Shown piece after piece: positions 15,122 to 23,633 of a DNA stretch of 42,928 bases. Each line of letters starts with the position of its first letter. Position 1 is the first letter of the stretch. Source of the DNA: Peptococcaceae bacterium (GTDB lineage: Bacteria; Bacillota; Desulfitobacteriia; Desulfitobacteriales; Syntrophobotulaceae); contig WRII01000017.1 in the NCBI GenBank assembly GCA_009782825.1, forward strand, positions 1-42,928. The letters run 5' to 3'. The position numbers were made by a program, and so were the translations under genes. The notes under the pieces were generated by a model. That model searched no databases. It was not told where the DNA came from and was given only the letters and a program-made list of their open reading frames with translations.

Positions 15122-17842
15122 TTGAGTAAAGATAGTTTGGCTAACAAAATGTCTCGGCGGACATTTCTGAAAGTGTCCGCGGCCACGGCGGCGGCTGTGG
15201 CGGCGGGTAATCAGCTATTGGGCGGAAATGGCGTCGGCGTGCTGGAAGCGAATGCCGCTCCGGCCGCTGAAGGCGGCTGGTATCCAGGCGTTTGCAAAAT
15301 GTGCATGCAAGGAGACTGCCAGCAGCGCGTCCATGTCGTGGACGGGGTCGTTGTCAAAGTGGAGGGGGATCCTCAAGGCCGTCAAAACTTTGGCGCCCTG
15401 TGTCCCCGCGGCAACGCTTCCATCATGCAGATGTACAATCCTTGGCGGGTTAAGAAACCGCTCAAACGGACCAATCCCCAGAAAGGGCTTGATGTGGATC
15501 CGGGGTTTGTGGAAATCTCTTGGGATGAAGCTCTGCAAACTGTGGCTGATCGCCTGAAACCTATCAGAGAGAGTGATCCAAGGAAGCTGGTCTGCGTCAG
15601 CGGTTTTGGCGTCAGAAGCGCCTTGCTGGCAAACTTTGAGCAGGCCTTTGGCACACCCAACGATGTGCCGTCCCGTGGGTCGGCCTGCGCCTACCATATC
15701 GCCGGCCACATAACCCACCAGAGGGGCCCGGATGGTGTCCCTGATTTGGATCGCTGCAACTATTTCATTGATGTTGGTCACACCTTGGGACCGAACATCG
15801 CCAATGCATCTCCCGGGACCCGGAACGTTCTTGATGCGATTGAGCGCGGCTGCAAAATCATTGATATTGACCCGCGCTGCAGTCAGGAAGCTTCCAAATA
15901 CGCGGAATGGGTTCCCATCAGGCCCGGCTCGGAGCTGGCGTTCTTCTTGGCGATGCTGCATACCATGCTCTATGAGATCGACAAGCTGGATATCTGGTAT
16001 CTGAAAGCCCGGACAAACGGTCCTTACCTGATCGATCCGGAGGGCGAGTTTGTGAAAGACGGCAGCGGCAAGCCTCTGATGTGGGATGAGGAGGCCGACC
16101 GTGCGGCGCCTTTTGACACGCCCGATTATATGAACTGTGCCTTGGAAGGAACCTTTGAGGTTGACGGTGTGACGTGTCATCCCGCGTTCCAGCTGGTCAA
16201 GGATCAGATGAAAGAGTATACGCCTGAATGGTCTGAGCAGCATACGACGATCTCGGCCGCGACGGTGCGGCGTATTGCCAACGATTTCGTTGAGCATGCC
16301 CAAATCGGCGCCACGGTCGATATCGACGGGTTCACGTTCCCTCTCCGGCCGGTGGGGATTGTCAGCGAAAGAGGGCCCTATCAGCATACCAACTGTGGCC
16401 CGATGCAAGATTTTGTAACTAAGATTATTTGTCAGATGGTTGGCGCTATCGAGGTTCCCGGCGGCATGAGCGGCTGCTCGATGCCCCATCCGGATTGGCT
16501 CAAGCCGGATGAGGAAGGGATTCGGATAGCGAACTATGAAGCCGGCGCCGATTACTACGGCTATCCGTGGAGCTGGCCGCCTAACCTGGCGGATTTGCGT
16601 CAGTTTTATCCGGTTTCTCATACGTTGGTTTGGGCACTGCCTAAGACCATCCTGGAGCCGGAGAAATACCATATGGATTACCGCGTTGAGGCTCTGATGT
16701 CCTGCGGCGGCGGTCCTGTCCGTTCGGGATTCGACCGTGAAGCTTTTGAGAAGGCCTGGGCCGCGGTGCCGTTCCATTTCGTCTTTGCTTTGACTTATGA
16801 CGAAAATGCCGTGTTGGCCGATATTGTGCTGCCTGACAGTTCCTTCTTGGAGAAGGATACGTTCCATGGCGGCAGCAGCGCCCCGCCCGGGCACAAAGTC
16901 ATGGTCGACAGCAGCAGGGGCCTTAACGTCTTCCTCTTCAGAGATGCCTCCAAGATAACCAAACCCTACGATTCCCGCAATATGGACGAAGTTCTGGTTG
17001 ACCTTGCTGATAAGCTTGACATTATGACAGGACCGGACGGGATGGCGGCGAAGGCTAACAATTCGCTGCGCAACGCTCCTCTGGATACCGGCAAGAAGTT
17101 CACGCTCAGGGAATGGTCGGAAGCTTCGCTGAAACAGACTTATGGAGCAGATAAGAGGCTGGATGCTATCACCGATGCGAGCGGACCGGTTTACTTCTAC
17201 TCCACAAGGGGCAAGGAGAATTACAACTACTATTATCAGCCGGATAACCAAACAAGGACACCGATCTATTATATCAACCTGTTGAGGGTTGCCAATAAGT
17301 TCAAAGAGAATCTGGAGGCAGCCGGCTTGGACGCCGTTCCCGGCTGGGAAGGCGATATGGATTATTTCTTCGAGGCGTTTACACCCATTCCCAAATGGAT
17401 GACATGCCCGGAATTCAATCCTCCGGCTGAGTACGACTTGTGGGCCATCAACTGGAAGACCCCCATGGCGCCGTTTTTCTGCGGGGATACTTTCGGCAAT
17501 GTCTGGCTGCATGAGACCATGAAAAAATTCGATCCTTATGAGTTCTCCATTTGGATCAATACGGCGACAGCGGAGAAGAAGGGGATTAAGGACGGAGACA
17601 AGGTCTGCGTGGAGTCCCGTTATGGCAAGGCCGAAGGCTATGTTAAGGTCACGGAGCTGATTCATCCGGAAGTCTTGGGATTCCCGTCCGGTCACGGAGC
17701 AGCGTCGTCCATGGCCAACCCGATTACAGCCGAAGGTCCCTATTTTAACGCTCTCTGCAACATTGATGAAAAGAACAGAGCTGTTGACCCCTTGACAGCC
17801 GGGGTGGAATCGGGACCCGCCGTCAAAATCTATAAAGTATAG
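15122..17842 (+). CDS. Tat-exported molybdopterin oxidoreductase catalytic subunit
   Basis: This 906-residue member of the DMSO-reductase superfamily acts outside the membrane. Residues 11-17 (SRRTFLK) plus a hydrophobic Ala-rich stretch form a twin-arginine signal. One 4Fe-4S cluster is bound by Cys58, Cys61, Cys66 and Cys94 (CX2CX4CX27C). The region SRGSACAYHIAGH puts Cys189 where the molybdenum ligand sits in polysulfide, thiosulfate and arsenate reductases. The C-terminal molybdopterin-dinucleotide domain covers about the last 130 residues (INTATAEKKGIKDGDKVCVES). The start is TTG 15122 with AAGGAG nine bases upstream. The substrate (sulfur compound, arsenate, or an organic acceptor such as a catechol) cannot be read from sequence. 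It heads a four-gene operon. Confidence 0.9.
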   Translation: MSKDSLANKMSRRTFLKVSAATAAAVAAGNQLLGGNGVGVLEANAAPAAEGGWYPGVCKMCMQGDCQQRVHVVDGVVVKVEGDPQGRQNFGALCPRGNASIMQMYNPWRVKKPLKRTNPQKGLDVDPGFVEISWDEALQTVADRLKPIRESDPRKLVCVSGFGVRSALLANFEQAFGTPNDVPSRGSACAYHIAGHITHQRGPDGVPDLDRCNYFIDVGHTLGPNIANASPGTRNVLDAIERGCKIIDIDPRCSQEASKYAEWVPIRPGSELAFFLAMLHTMLYEIDKLDIWYLKARTNGPYLIDPEGEFVKDGSGKPLMWDEEADRAAPFDTPDYMNCALEGTFEVDGVTCHPAFQLVKDQMKEYTPEWSEQHTTISAATVRRIANDFVEHAQIGATVDIDGFTFPLRPVGIVSERGPYQHTNCGPMQDFVTKIICQMVGAIEVPGGMSGCSMPHPDWLKPDEEGIRIANYEAGADYYGYPWSWPPNLADLRQFYPVSHTLVWALPKTILEPEKYHMDYRVEALMSCGGGPVRSGFDREAFEKAWAAVPFHFVFALTYDENAVLADIVLPDSSFLEKDTFHGGSSAPPGHKVMVDSSRGLNVFLFRDASKITKPYDSRNMDEVLVDLADKLDIMTGPDGMAAKANNSLRNAPLDTGKKFTLREWSEASLKQTYGADKRLDAITDASGPVYFYSTRGKENYNYYYQPDNQTRTPIYYINLLRVANKFKENLEAAGLDAVPGWEGDMDYFFEAFTPIPKWMTCPEFNPPAEYDLWAINWKTPMAPFFCGDTFGNVWLHETMKKFDPYEFSIWINTATAEKKGIKDGDKVCVESRYGKAEGYVKVTELIHPEVLGFPSGHGAASSMANPITAEGPYFNALCNIDEKNRAVDPLTAGVESGPAVKIYKV

Positions 17843-17853
17843 GAGGTGTAATC

Positions 17854-18456
17854 TTGAGATACGGAATGGTAATTAGCCTGAGCCGGTGTATCGGCTGCAA
17901 CTCCTGTTCCATTGCCTGCAAGCATGAAAACGGAACAGGCCCAGGGGTTTTTTGGCGCAGAGTTGTTATCACGGAATCAGGGAAATATCCGCAAGCGGCG
18001 ATGCATGCCCTGCCGCTTCTCTGTAATCATTGCGAAGACCCGTCCTGCGCCAAGGTCTGTCCGGTAAAAGCAACTCAATTGGACGATAATGGCATGGTTA
18101 CGATTGATGCCAAGAAGTGCATTGGCTGCCGTTACTGCATGACAGCTTGTCCCTATAACGTCAGAGCCTATGTCAAAAGTAATGACAAGGGCTATTTTGA
18201 CGAAGGTCTTACCGAGTACGAAAAAGCGGTTTACGGGGAGCACAAAGTGGGAACCGTGGAGAAATGCACCTTCTGTGCCCAACGGGTGGAGGAAGGGAGA
18301 GACCCGGCCTGCGTGGCGACGTGTCCCGCGAAAGCGCTTTTCTTCGGCGATTTGGATGATCCCGCCAGCCAGGTGGTGAAGCTGCTGAAGGACAATCCCA
18401 ATGCGAAGACTCTTAAACCGGAAGCCGGTACCAAACCAAAAGTATTCTATATATAG
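17854..18456 (+). CDS. Four-cluster ferredoxin subunit (PsrB/DmsB type)
   Basis: This 200-residue electron-transfer subunit links the membrane anchor to the molybdenum subunit. Four Cys groups are visible: CIGCNSCSIACKHEN, CNHCEDPSCAKVCPVKA, CIGCRYCMTACPYNVR and CTFCAQRVEEGRDPACVATC, enough for four 4Fe-4S clusters. It has no signal of its own and would ride out with the Tat-exported catalytic subunit, as known for this family. The start is TTG 17854 with AGGAGGTG at 17841-17848. The gene follows the catalytic gene by 11 bases. Confidence 0.93.
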   Translation: MRYGMVISLSRCIGCNSCSIACKHENGTGPGVFWRRVVITESGKYPQAAMHALPLLCNHCEDPSCAKVCPVKATQLDDNGMVTIDAKKCIGCRYCMTACPYNVRAYVKSNDKGYFDEGLTEYEKAVYGEHKVGTVEKCTFCAQRVEEGRDPACVATCPAKALFFGDLDDPASQVVKLLKDNPNAKTLKPEAGTKPKVFYI

Positions 18457-18471
18457 GGAGAAGGTGAAAAT

Positions 18472-19581
18472 ATGACTAACAGTGCTTCAAACGAAGCGAA
18501 AAGATCAACTGCGGGCAATCTGATTTTGCCGGTTGCCGGTTTGCTGGCCGTAATTGGCATTGTCTGCTGGGTGCTTCAGCTTATTTTGGGCCCAACCGTT
18601 TTGGCTGATTCCATCCCCTGGGGTGTCTATATCGCCGCTTTCTTCCTGCTGGCCGGCGCCGGCAGCGGCCTGGTTTTTACGGCTGCCGCGGGGGAGTGGG
18701 GTCTCCTGCCCGCCTTAAAGGATAAGCGTCGTTCACTGTTGATAGGCGCCGCTGCCAGCTATATTGCCGCCGGCTTTATGATTCTGCTGGATCTCGGCCA
18801 GCCTGTGCAGATTTACAACTTTTTTGTTTCCCCGAATTTCACGTCGATGTTTGTCTGGGATTTTCTGTTCCTTTTGGTGACAGTGGTCTTGGTTCTGGTG
18901 TGCTTCTTCCGTAAGGAAAAGAGCAAATGGCTGCTGGGACTGACGGCTGTGACCGCCTTGGGGATTGTCTTGATTGAAGGATGGATTCTGGCGGTCAATT
19001 CGGCTGGTGCTTGGAACAGTGCCTTGATTCCGGTGGTGTTTTTGGTGGAAGCTATAGTTGTCGCTGCAGCTGTGCTGCTGGTGGCGAAGGGAGACGCGTT
19101 CGAGCCGCTTAAGAAGATTCTGATAGGATTGCTGCCGCTGCTGCTGATTTTCAGCTTGATTGAAATGTTTGCAGGAAACTATATGGGCGCTTCGGAAGAA
19201 GCTGCCGGGACAAAACTGCTGTTAACCGGCAGTCTGGCGCCATTTTACTGGGGCTGGGTTGTTCTGGGCGTTGCCCTGCCTTTTGCACTGCTTCTGTGGA
19301 AGGGCAAAAGCGCCGCCATGGTTAAGGTGGCTGGGGTATTGGCTGTCTGCGGTGTTTTGGTGGCGAAGATCAATCTGCTGGTCGCCGGACAGGCACTGCC
19401 TTTTGAAGGGGAACAGATTGGCTATTTCCCGTCGATTGTTGAAATCGGCGGGCTGCTTGGCGGTCTGGGCCTGGCGGTCTTCCTGTTTGTTTTGGGCAAA
19501 AAATTCTTTGGTGACACACCGGCTGCGGCTGGAAGTGCACAAACTGAGGCCGCGCCTGCGAAAGCCGAAGCGGAGGCCTGA
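18472..19581 (+). CDS. NrfD/PsrC-type membrane anchor subunit
   Basis: This is an integral membrane subunit of 369 residues with about nine or ten hydrophobic helices, beginning with LILPVAGLLAVIGIVCWVL. NrfD-family anchors exchange electrons with menaquinone and hold the FeS and molybdenum subunits to the outer face. The stretch IPWGVYIAAFFLLAGAGSG near residues 47-65 is the typical NrfD quinone-side motif. The C-terminus is an Ala/Glu/Lys-rich tail (TEAAPAKAEAEA) that is not needed for the fold. It contains no haem-ligand pattern, so it is not of the cytochrome type. It is followed after two bases by the chaperone gene. Confidence 0.9.
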   Translation: MTNSASNEAKRSTAGNLILPVAGLLAVIGIVCWVLQLILGPTVLADSIPWGVYIAAFFLLAGAGSGLVFTAAAGEWGLLPALKDKRRSLLIGAAASYIAAGFMILLDLGQPVQIYNFFVSPNFTSMFVWDFLFLLVTVVLVLVCFFRKEKSKWLLGLTAVTALGIVLIEGWILAVNSAGAWNSALIPVVFLVEAIVVAAAVLLVAKGDAFEPLKKILIGLLPLLLIFSLIEMFAGNYMGASEEAAGTKLLLTGSLAPFYWGWVVLGVALPFALLLWKGKSAAMVKVAGVLAVCGVLVAKINLLVAGQALPFEGEQIGYFPSIVEIGGLLGGLGLAVFLFVLGKKFFGDTPAAAGSAQTEAAPAKAEAEA

Positions 19582-19583
19582 GC

Positions 19584-20273
19584 ATGAATCACAACGAAGC
19601 AAGCCTCAATAGGGAAGAAATGGCTCAAAGCGCCCACACACGCGCCTCGTTTGGTTCCTTCCTCAATGTTCATTTTATCACCTTGCCGGATCTCGGGTTT
19701 ATTGAACGGATCCGCAGCGCCGGGTTTCGCGCGACGCTGGAGAGTCTGGTCACCGACCAGGCTCTCCCCGGTGATCTGTCCGCCGGCGCCGCGCTGATGC
19801 TGAAGTTTCTGGATGAGAACGCGGATGTGGAGGCTGCCGAACTTTCGATTGTTTTGGGGAAGGATCGCACTTACCTGTACAGGGGCGTGAATCCTAAAGA
19901 CAGCCCGCCTCCTCCTTGTGAGGCTGTCTGGTCGCGGAGCAGGCCTAATGTCATTGAACTGCTGCAGGAGCTGACGGGAATCTATCGGCAATCCGGCTTG
20001 GCTCTCGCGGAAAACGCGGGGGAACGTTTGGATTATATTGGGGTAGAGATGGACTATCTGCACCGTTTGGCAGAAAAAGAAGCCGAGGCCTGGCAAATGG
20101 GAGATGTGGAGGTGGCTGGGGAGCTGCTCAAGCAGCAAGAGGCATTCCACAGGGCTCATCTCGGTGAATGGGCGCCGCTGTTTGTTAAAAAGGCTTTGCC
20201 GGCGGCAAAGACTGATTTTTATCGAGGGCATTTGACTATGCTGCTTGCTTGGGTTGTTGGATCCGTGGAGTAG
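19584..20273 (+). CDS. TorD/DmsD-family assembly chaperone
   Basis: This 229-residue cytoplasmic chaperone belongs to the TorD family; it would bind the twin-arginine leader of the catalytic subunit and guard molybdenum-cofactor insertion before export. It is all-helical with the family landmarks LGKDRTYLYRGVNPKDSPPPPCEAVW, then YIGVEMDYLHRLAEKEAEAW and a LKQQEAFHRAHLGEWAPLF segment, which match the E(M)DYL...F...HL..W pattern of these chaperones. It is the last gene of the operon and is closed by the terminator at 20320-20348. The co-location argues that it is specific for the enzyme encoded at 15122. Confidence 0.9.
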   Translation: MNHNEASLNREEMAQSAHTRASFGSFLNVHFITLPDLGFIERIRSAGFRATLESLVTDQALPGDLSAGAALMLKFLDENADVEAAELSIVLGKDRTYLYRGVNPKDSPPPPCEAVWSRSRPNVIELLQELTGIYRQSGLALAENAGERLDYIGVEMDYLHRLAEKEAEAWQMGDVEVAGELLKQQEAFHRAHLGEWAPLFVKKALPAAKTDFYRGHLTMLLAWVVGSVE

Positions 20274-20319
20274 AGCTATCCGTACAACACATGCGGACAG
20301 TGGCGTTTTTAAGTCATGG

Positions 20320-20348
20320 GAGAGGCTGGCGAAGCAGCCTCTCTTTTT
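20320..20348 (+). terminator. Rho-independent terminator of the oxidoreductase operon
   Basis: GAGAGGCTG at 20320-20328 and CAGCCTCTC at 20335-20343 form a 9-bp perfect stem with a 6-base loop, followed by TTTTT at 20344-20348. Confidence 0.9.
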
Positions 20349-20384
20349 CCTGGTAATATGGCGTGAAGTGCATGTCGATATTTC

Positions 20385-20413
20385 TTGAAAAATATTAAAA
20401 AATATATTATAAT
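20385..20413 (+). promoter_or_regulatory. Sigma-A promoter of the Tim44-domain gene
   Basis: TTGAAA at 20385-20390 and TATAAT at 20408-20413 are separated by exactly 17 bases in A/T-rich DNA, about 60 bases before the gene start. Confidence 0.75.
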
Positions 20414-20474
20414 CAAAAAAACGCACGAAACAAATTTGTGTGGATTACTAATTAGACATGGAGAATATGAGCTT

Positions 20475-21407
20475 ATGAAAAAAAGAACATTTATCATTCA
20501 GATACTGGTACTCTTGGTTGTATTTTTACACTTTGGCGTTATCAGCGCCATTGCGGACTTCGGCGACTATGGCGGCAGTTCGGACTACGGCGGCAGTTCG
20601 GATTATGGCGGCAGTTCAGACTATGACAGCAGCTCTAGCTTTGGCAGCAGCTCAGATTATAGTGGCGGTTCAGGCGATGGTGACGGCCCGGGCGGAATTG
20701 TCGGCGGAATAATTGTCGTTGTGGCTATAGTAGTTGTTATCTTGATCTTGCCGGGGGCTATGCGTAAGAATGGCAGCACCGGACCCAGCGCGACACGTCC
20801 CGCAGGGGCCCAAATCACTGACGCTTCAAGGCTGCGTCCTATCTCCGAATATCGCGAGAAGGATCCGAATTTCAACGAACCACAGATCCAGGAAAAGATA
20901 TCCAACCTCTATGTCCAGATGCAAAACTGCTGGACGGGCAAAAATATGGAATCCTTGCGGCCCTATTTTACAGATGCTGCCTATGCGCAGTTCGACCGGC
21001 AGCTTGACAGTTACCGCCAGAACCGCCGAACCAACTATATTGAGCGTATTGCTGTTTTGGGTGTTGGGCTTCGCGGCTGGTATGAACAGGAGAACAACGA
21101 CTGCATGGTGGCAACCGTGCAGACCCGTATCGTGGACTATACCAAAGACGACGTGACTGGGAATATCATCTCCGGCAGCAGCACCGCTGAGAAGTTTATG
21201 ACCTATGAATACATCCTGGTCAGAAGCATCGGCTGTGTTACCAGTGATCAGGAAAAAGATGCCCAAACCGTGAATTGTCCTAACTGCGGATCGCCGCTTG
21301 ACATCAATCGCAGTGCCGAGTGTCCGTATTGCAACAGCATCATTACTGTTAAGGATTATGATTGGGTTATCTCCTCCATAAAGGGAGTTTCTCAACAGAC
21401 TCGATAG
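20475..21407 (+). CDS. Tim44-like-domain membrane protein with zinc ribbon
   Basis: The 310-residue protein starts at ATG 20475 with an N-terminal signal or anchor helix (FIIQILVLLVVFLHFGVISA). A low-complexity extracellular stretch of Asp-Tyr-Gly-Gly-Ser-Ser repeats follows (residues about 31-55), then a second membrane helix (GIVGGIIVVVAIVVVILIL), then a soluble domain with the Tim44 pattern (YVQMQNCWTGKNMESLRPYF ... Y). A C-terminal zinc ribbon CPNCGSPLDI ... CPYCNS completes it. Bacterial Tim44-domain proteins are associated with the cell envelope but lack a proven role. The gene stands alone with its own promoter. Confidence 0.8.
   Translation: MKKRTFIIQILVLLVVFLHFGVISAIADFGDYGGSSDYGGSSDYGGSSDYDSSSSFGSSSDYSGGSGDGDGPGGIVGGIIVVVAIVVVILILPGAMRKNGSTGPSATRPAGAQITDASRLRPISEYREKDPNFNEPQIQEKISNLYVQMQNCWTGKNMESLRPYFTDAAYAQFDRQLDSYRQNRRTNYIERIAVLGVGLRGWYEQENNDCMVATVQTRIVDYTKDDVTGNIISGSSTAEKFMTYEYILVRSIGCVTSDQEKDAQTVNCPNCGSPLDINRSAECPYCNSIITVKDYDWVISSIKGVSQQTR
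20565..20636 (+). repeat. Four 18-bp units encoding DYGGSS
   Basis: GACTATGGCGGCAGTTCG and three variants follow one another in frame, encoding Asp-Tyr-Gly-Gly-Ser-Ser three times and Asp-Tyr-Asp-Ser-Ser-Ser once. Confidence 0.9.
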
Positions 21408-21433
21408 GTAGGGAATAGGGGCCGTTGTAGAAA

Positions 21434-21480
21434 GGGGCTGTGGCAAGGCGAATAAATCAACTTTGCTTCTGCCGCGCCCT
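21434..21480 (+). promoter_or_regulatory. Long stem-loop between the Tim44-domain gene and metG
   Basis: GGGGCTGTGGCAAGGCGAA pairs with TTTGCTTCTGCCGCGCCCT as about 17 base pairs with one bulge on each side and a 9-base loop. No T run follows. It may end the Tim44-gene transcript or be a leader structure. No T-box sequence was found before metG. Confidence 0.45.
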
Positions 21481-21524
21481 GCTGATCGTTATAATAAAAG
21501 TTGCGTTGATAAGAGAATAGCATA

Positions 21525-21566
21525 TAATAGATAAAGGCTAATAGATAAAGGCTAATAGATAAAGGC
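21525..21566 (+). repeat. Three tandem copies of TAATAGATAAAGGC
   Basis: A 14-bp unit repeats three times without change in the metG upstream region. The first copy overlaps a TATAAT at 21523-21528 with a weak TTGCGT 16 bases upstream. Confidence 0.9.
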
Positions 21567-21630
21567 GGTCAGAAAATCTATGGCCTTATCTTCATCATTA
21601 AGGGGCTGTCCCTAAGAAAGGATTTTTCTC

Positions 21631-23553
21631 ATGAACTATTACATAACAACACCCATTTACTATCCCAATTCCAGCCCTCATATTGGCACAGCCTATACAA
21701 CCATTCTGGCAGATGCCATAGCCCGGCTTCGGCGCCTGAACGGGGATAATGTCCATTTCCTAACAGGAACAGATGAGAATTCTCAGAAGATTGTGCGCAT
21801 GGCTGAGGCGGCAGGGGTGGATCCTCAGGCTTATGTGGATCGGGTTGTGGAGTCGTTCAGGAAATTATGGCAGTGTCTGGAGATTACCAATGACGATTTT
21901 ATCCGTACCACGGAGAGCCGGCATCACAAGGTGGTGCAGGAACTTTTTGCGCGGCTGCAGGCCCAGGGGGATATTTATAAGGGTGAGTATCAGGGATGGT
22001 ATTGTACGCCTTGTGAGACCTTCTGGCCGGAGAACAAGCTGGTGAACGGCTGCTGTCCCAATGAGGACTGCCGTCGGGAGGTTACATGGCTGACGGAGGA
22101 GAGCTATTTCTTTCGGCTGTCACGCTATCAGGAGCGCTTATTGCGCCATATTGAAGAGAATCCGGACTTCATTCACCCTGTATCCCGCCGCAATGAAATG
22201 ATCAGATTCATTGAAGGAGGGCTTGATGATCTGAGTATTTCCCGTTCCAGTATTCGCTGGGGGATTAAGGTTCCCGGTGATCCTGAGCATGTGATCTATG
22301 TGTGGATGGATGCTCTGGTCAATTATATCTCGGCTTTGGGGTATCCTGACGGGCCCCTGTATGCCGCATATTGGCCGGCTGATGTTCATGTTATGGCCAA
22401 GGATATTGTGCGGTTTCATACGGTGATCTGGCCTATTCTTCTTATGGCGGCAGGGATACCCCTCCCGAAAAAGGTTGTGGCCCATGGATGGTACTTAGAT
22501 CGTGAAGGCAGTAAGATTTCCAAATCCCGGGGTAATGTCCAGGATTCTTTTGGCCTCATCCAATGCTATGGGTCGGATGCGGTGCGGTATTATTTGCTCA
22601 AGGAAATGCCTTTTGGCCAGGATGGGACTTATGGCGAGGAAGCGTTGGTGGAGCGGATCAATAGTGACTTGGCCAATGATCTTGGGAACTTTGTTTCCCG
22701 GACTTTGGCTATGGTGGAGAAGTATTGCGGCGGTGTTGTCCCTGTTCCCCACAGCGACGGGGAGGCTCAACGGGAGCTGCAGGCTCTGGCGGCTGAGGCA
22801 GCTGATACCCTTGAGGAGAAGCTTATGGCGGGTGACGGCGCTGGGGCTGTCGAGGCTCTATGGCGCCTGGTGGGGTGGGCGAACCGTTATGTGGATACAT
22901 CGGCGCCCTGGGTATTGGCACGGGATCCGGAGAAACGGACTGAGCTGGAAACGACTCTTTATACTTTTGTCGAGTGTGTGCGTATTCTGGGTCTTCTGGC
23001 GGCGCCTTTGATGCCGGGAGTTCCGGTAAAATTGCAGAAGCTGCTTGATGTACAAGGCGACGGACGGAATTTCTTTGGCGCTTGGGAGAATGCCAAGAAA
23101 TGGCGGCTGGTACCGCCGGGGACTCGTGTGCGCAAAGGGGAACCGCTGTTTCCGCGCATTGATTTGGATCAGCTGTTGGCGGAACGGGAAGCACGAGACG
23201 AGGCGGAGGAGTATATAGAGCCAATTAAGCCGGAGATTGATATTGAAGACTTTGCCAAACTGGATCTGCGTGTTGTTAAGATTCTTGCCGCGGAGAAGGT
23301 GCCTAAAACAGATAAATTGATTAAACTCACTGTCAAATTGGGTGCGGAGGAACGGGTCGTGGTGTCGGGCATTGCTCAACACTATAAGCCGGAAGACTTG
23401 GTGGGGCGGTCTGTGGTTCTTGTGGCCAATCTTAAACCGGCTAAATTGCGGGGCATCGTCTCGCAGGGTATGGTTTTGGCAGCGTCCCATGAAGGGAGTC
23501 TTGAGGTTCTGAGTCTGGATCACCCGATGCCGCCGGGGGCGGGGGTGAAATGA
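21631..23553 (+). CDS. metG: Methionyl-tRNA synthetase
   Basis: This cytoplasmic class I synthetase charges tRNA-Met. The 640-residue protein has the HIGH-type motif PHIGTAYTT at residues 16-24, the zinc knuckle CTPCETFW with CPNEDCRRE, and the KMSKS-type loop SKISKS near residue 295. The anticodon-binding helical domain follows. A C-terminal tRNA-binding OB fold (DFAKLDLRVVKILAAEKVPK, GIVSQGMVLAAS) is present, as in Bacillus MetS. It precedes tatD, as in the Bacillus metS-yabD pair, but is separated from rsmI by 13 kb of cargo. Confidence 0.96.
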   Translation: MNYYITTPIYYPNSSPHIGTAYTTILADAIARLRRLNGDNVHFLTGTDENSQKIVRMAEAAGVDPQAYVDRVVESFRKLWQCLEITNDDFIRTTESRHHKVVQELFARLQAQGDIYKGEYQGWYCTPCETFWPENKLVNGCCPNEDCRREVTWLTEESYFFRLSRYQERLLRHIEENPDFIHPVSRRNEMIRFIEGGLDDLSISRSSIRWGIKVPGDPEHVIYVWMDALVNYISALGYPDGPLYAAYWPADVHVMAKDIVRFHTVIWPILLMAAGIPLPKKVVAHGWYLDREGSKISKSRGNVQDSFGLIQCYGSDAVRYYLLKEMPFGQDGTYGEEALVERINSDLANDLGNFVSRTLAMVEKYCGGVVPVPHSDGEAQRELQALAAEAADTLEEKLMAGDGAGAVEALWRLVGWANRYVDTSAPWVLARDPEKRTELETTLYTFVECVRILGLLAAPLMPGVPVKLQKLLDVQGDGRNFFGAWENAKKWRLVPPGTRVRKGEPLFPRIDLDQLLAEREARDEAEEYIEPIKPEIDIEDFAKLDLRVVKILAAEKVPKTDKLIKLTVKLGAEERVVVSGIAQHYKPEDLVGRSVVLVANLKPAKLRGIVSQGMVLAASHEGSLEVLSLDHPMPPGAGVK

Positions 23554-23633
23554 CAGTAACAAAAGCCCCCCGGATATAATTTTTATTACTGCTAAATTTT
23601 TATTACCACGATATGAACGAAGGGATAATTTTA

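Noticed and set aside
15215-17695. An 826-codon open frame on the minus strand opposite the molybdenum oxidoreductase gene
   Set aside because: It is a codon-structure shadow. The plus-strand product has a complete family architecture, Tat signal and operon context, whereas the antisense protein is low-quality, Arg/His-rich and matches nothing.
21408-21630. A T-box leader before metG
   Set aside because: I looked for the AGGGTGGNACCGCG-type T-box and a specifier loop and found neither; only a plain stem-loop and tandem repeats are present.
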